From a halophilic archaeon SHRA6 (GTDB lineage: Archaea; Halobacteriota; Halobacteria; Halobacteriales; Haloferacaceae): a stretch of 64,000 nt of DNA. The DNA lies in assembly GCA_005239175.1 (NCBI GenBank), contig ML241294.1:507275-571274 (forward strand), read 5' to 3'. Each line of letters begins with the position of its first letter. The stretch's first letter is position 1. The translations under genes and the position numbers were made by a program. This document shows, in pieces, positions 62,057 through 64,000 of this stretch. Below the pieces are notes generated by a model. The model saw only the letters and a list, made by a program, of their open reading frames with translations, ran no database searches and was not told the DNA's origin.

Positions 62057-62395
62057 TCACCAATCGACACTCAACGTCCCGTCGCCGTGGGGATCTGGCG
62101 CGATCTCCTGGTCTGTCCGGCGATCGACGATGTGGATGATTCCGTCCCCCTTTTTCGCCGGACACAGCGTCGCGGCCTTGATGTTTGCGTCGAGTTCGTC
62201 TTCGCCGATGAAGAACGATCGCGGCTTTGCCAGCCCCGTTTCGATATCCATCTCCCAGTTGTCGGCCGCCTCTGCACACCGCCCCGCCCCGAAGCACTTG
62301 TTGGCCTCGAATATGATCTTGTAGGGCTTGTCCTCGATCGGCGGCGCGTCGGCGGATCCGATGTCGCTCGGGCGTTGCTGGCGATCCTCGCTCAT
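62057..62395 (-). CDS. Small ferredoxin-like Fe-S protein
   Basis: 112 residues from ATG 62395. The motif ANKCFGAGRCAEA and later TLCPAKKGDG supply three cysteines in the CX5C...CP spacing expected for a single [3Fe-4S] or [4Fe-4S] cluster rather than a plant-type [2Fe-2S]. An acidic N-terminal 22 residues is a halophile feature. Electron carrier; partner unknown. It stands downstream of the acetyltransferase on the same strand. Confidence 0.75.
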   Translation of the reverse strand: MSEDRQQRPSDIGSADAPPIEDKPYKIIFEANKCFGAGRCAEAADNWEMDIETGLAKPRSFFIGEDELDANIKAATLCPAKKGDGIIHIVDRRTDQEIAPDPHGDGTLSVDW

Positions 62396-62477
62396 ACCCA
62401 GGCGTACGTTTCTGTGGCTTTTTCGTCTGTCGGTTGCCCCCGATCGCGATTGCGATCGGCTGTCCGGGGAGGGAGCG

Positions 62478-62966
62478 CTATCGAGACGACAAACCGTCGA
62501 GACGCTTTCGCATCCGCACGTGATCGATCCCGTCCTCCACAAACACGTCGCTTTCAGTTTCGTACCCGAGTTTGGCGTAAAATGCCTCGGCATGAACCTG
62601 TGAGTGCAACAGGAGGAAATCGTAGCCGCGATCGGTCGCCAGCGATTCCGCGCGATCCATCAGCGCCGCTCCCCAGCCGCGCCCTCGTGCAGCTTGTCGG
62701 ACTGCCACCCGCTCGATTTTGCCCCCGCGGCCCGCCTCACCGTTGATTTCGCGCAACCGCATCGTCCCGACTGGCTGGCCCTCATCAACCGCGAGCAGGT
62801 GTGTCGTTCCCGCGCGTTCGTCGTATCGATCGTACTCGTCCGCTGGCGAGACACCTTGTTCGTCGACGAACACCTCCTGACGGATCCTAAACGCCGCCTG
62901 CTTGTCTACAACCGTCTCGACAATGAACACGCCGTGGCGATCGCCGGTCGACTCGTCCGTAGCCAT
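62478..62966 (-). CDS. GNAT acetyltransferase
   Basis: 162 residues from ATG 62966. GNAT core: RQEVFVDEQGVSPADEYD, GTMRLREI, and the acetyl-CoA loop VAVRQAARGRGWGAALM; the end HAEAFYAKLGYETESD is the usual C-terminal. The acceptor substrate is unknown. A GTG at 62972 that overlaps the next gene's stop is an alternative start. Confidence 0.85.
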   Translation of the reverse strand: MATDESTGDRHGVFIVETVVDKQAAFRIRQEVFVDEQGVSPADEYDRYDERAGTTHLLAVDEGQPVGTMRLREINGEAGRGGKIERVAVRQAARGRGWGAALMDRAESLATDRGYDFLLLHSQVHAEAFYAKLGYETESDVFVEDGIDHVRMRKRLDGLSSR

Positions 62967-62968
62967 AC

Positions 62969-64000
62969 TCACTGCTCGTCGGCGGCCGCCTGAGCAACCA
63001 GCGAATCGTAGCGCGCGCCCGTCTGTTTCAGCGTTTCTGTCGAGTAGAGCCGCTCGTGATCGAACGGGAGGTACTCGGCGGCCAGTTCGTCGATCTTCTC
63101 ATCGACTGCGTCGGCTTCCCGGCCGTGGATCATGGTGAACAGATTGTACGGCCAATCCTGTTCGGGCCGCCGAGGGCGGTGATAACACAGTGTCACGTAC
63201 GGCAGACTTCCGACAGCCTCGCCGTAGTTGTCTAACTCGTCGTCGGGCACGTCCCAGACAACCATGCAGTTGTTCTGAAACCCGGTCACGATGTGGTTGA
63301 CGATACAGCCGATCCGCTTGATGCACCCGTCGGCCAGGAGGCGTTCGATCGCCGCAAGGACGGCTTCGACCGGCACGTCGATCGCGTCGGCGATGTCGTC
63401 GTAGGGCGTCAACGACAGCGGAAAGCCGTCCTGAATCGCCAGGAGGACATCTGCCTCCGTTTGGGTCAGATCGCCAGTCGCGTCTTCGGAGATCCGCGTG
63501 GCGTCGACGGTCGTTGATTCGACGCTCTCGCGGGCGAACCGATCGTCGTTGACGACGGGAAACTCGAGATCGATGTAGTAGTCGGTCAACATTGGCAGCG
63601 CCAACACCGAACAGCCGGTCCGCGATTCGATCTCCGCAAGGATCTCATCGCGCGTCTCCCGCGAGCCAGCGGTGACGACGAACCACATGTTCCACTCGTG
63701 ATCGCGCCGGTAGTTGTGGTTGACCTGCCGGTAGCCGTTTATCACCTCGGCAATCTCCGCAAATCGATCATCGGGCGCTTGTACTGCCGCAAGCGTTGAA
63801 CTGCCGATCACTGGCGGGTTCAACACCGCCCCAAAGCGCCGGAAGACGCCGGCCTCACGTAACTGTTCGACGCGCGCAAGCGCTTCATCCTCGCTGACGC
63901 CCAGCTCCGCGCCAACCCGCGCGAACGGATGGCGCTCGATCGGAAAGCCGCTCTGATAGCTGTCGATCAGCTTTGCATCGACGTCGTCGATCGACTCGCG
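62969..64000 (-). CDS. Siroheme decarboxylase AhbA-AhbB type fusion (5' end outside window)
   Basis: At least 343 residues, open to the window end. Two related Lrp/AsnC-like wHTH plus ferredoxin-like modules: one with PFARVGAELGVSEDEALARV, REAGVFRRFGAVLN, GYRQVNHNYRR; the second with LLADGCIKRIGCIVNH and NNCMVVWDVPDDE. In the alternative heme route (via siroheme) two AhbA/B subunits decarboxylate siroheme; haloarchaea often fuse them. It is likely involved in heme biosynthesis rather than transcription. 5' missing. Confidence 0.85.
   Translation of the reverse strand, partial: RESIDDVDAKLIDSYQSGFPIERHPFARVGAELGVSEDEALARVEQLREAGVFRRFGAVLNPPVIGSSTLAAVQAPDDRFAEIAEVINGYRQVNHNYRRDHEWNMWFVVTAGSRETRDEILAEIESRTGCSVLALPMLTDYYIDLEFPVVNDDRFARESVESTTVDATRISEDATGDLTQTEADVLLAIQDGFPLSLTPYDDIADAIDVPVEAVLAAIERLLADGCIKRIGCIVNHIVTGFQNNCMVVWDVPDDELDNYGEAVGSLPYVTLCYHRPRRPEQDWPYNLFTMIHGREADAVDEKIDELAAEYLPFDHERLYSTETLKQTGARYDSLVAQAAADEQ

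Overview
The window is chromosomal DNA from a halophilic archaeon (class Halobacteria). The evidence is GC-rich sequence, strongly acidic predicted proteins, leaderless-style promoters (TATA-like box about 25 bp before the start codon), bacterioruberin carotenoid genes, archaeal-type aIF5A, RadB and Cdc48, a split-type GMP synthase, a twin-arginine/lipobox PstS and a class II ribonucleotide reductase carrying inteins. The species cannot be named. Most of the window is ordinary core metabolism. The accessory content is one TnpB transposon, two inteins, repeat arrays next to both tRNA genes, and several minisatellite-like repeats.

Layout. 1-1756: end of the bacterioruberin genes (cruF, a small zinc-finger ORF, crtB). 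1819-7529: class II ribonucleotide reductase with two inteins, preceded by a 25-codon overlapping ORF. 8175-12194: trpDFEG operon on the minus strand. 12419-17192: amidase, tRNA-Val with tRNA-derived repeats, a 7TM sensor kinase, and a CBS protein with a ribosome-hibernation-like tail. 17205-24780: radB divergent from a RuvC-like gene, larC with a His-rich repeat, a regulator, cdc48 and a MoCF-domain gene. 24864-31616: phosphate uptake locus pstSCAB-phoU with a divergent AbrB-PhoU regulator.

31632-46872: speB and aIF5A (hypusine pathway), small membrane and redox proteins, universal stress protein, EamA transporter with a Bat-type regulator, UbiB-like kinase, Hsp20, tandem moeA genes, an orphan Rieske protein, ppc and a cupin. 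47045-52337: a secreted acidic repeat protein, then pyrG-guaA and a small partner ORF, and a saccharopine-dehydrogenase-like protein. 52393-56739: two aldo/keto reductases flanking an IS1341-type element (DUF2080-like ORF plus TnpB). 56830-64000: coiled-coil membrane protein, superoxide dismutase, DJ-1-like protein, photolyase, a membrane wHTH protein, tRNA-Leu with a tRNA-derived tandem array, a ferredoxin, an acetyltransferase and a truncated fused siroheme decarboxylase.

The genes fit an aerobic, light-exposed heterotroph: carotenoids, photolyase and superoxide dismutase for light and oxygen damage, high-affinity phosphate uptake with two PhoU-type regulators, molybdenum-cofactor and heme synthesis, and nucleotide supply (RNR, CTP and GMP synthases). 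The items most worth a second look are the tRNA-derived repeat units shared by tRNA-Val and tRNA-Leu, the TnpB element with its terminal hairpins, the CBS-HPF fusion, the RuvC-fold protein opposite radB, and the HTH modules inside intein 1. The palindrome CGATCG is also very frequent throughout.
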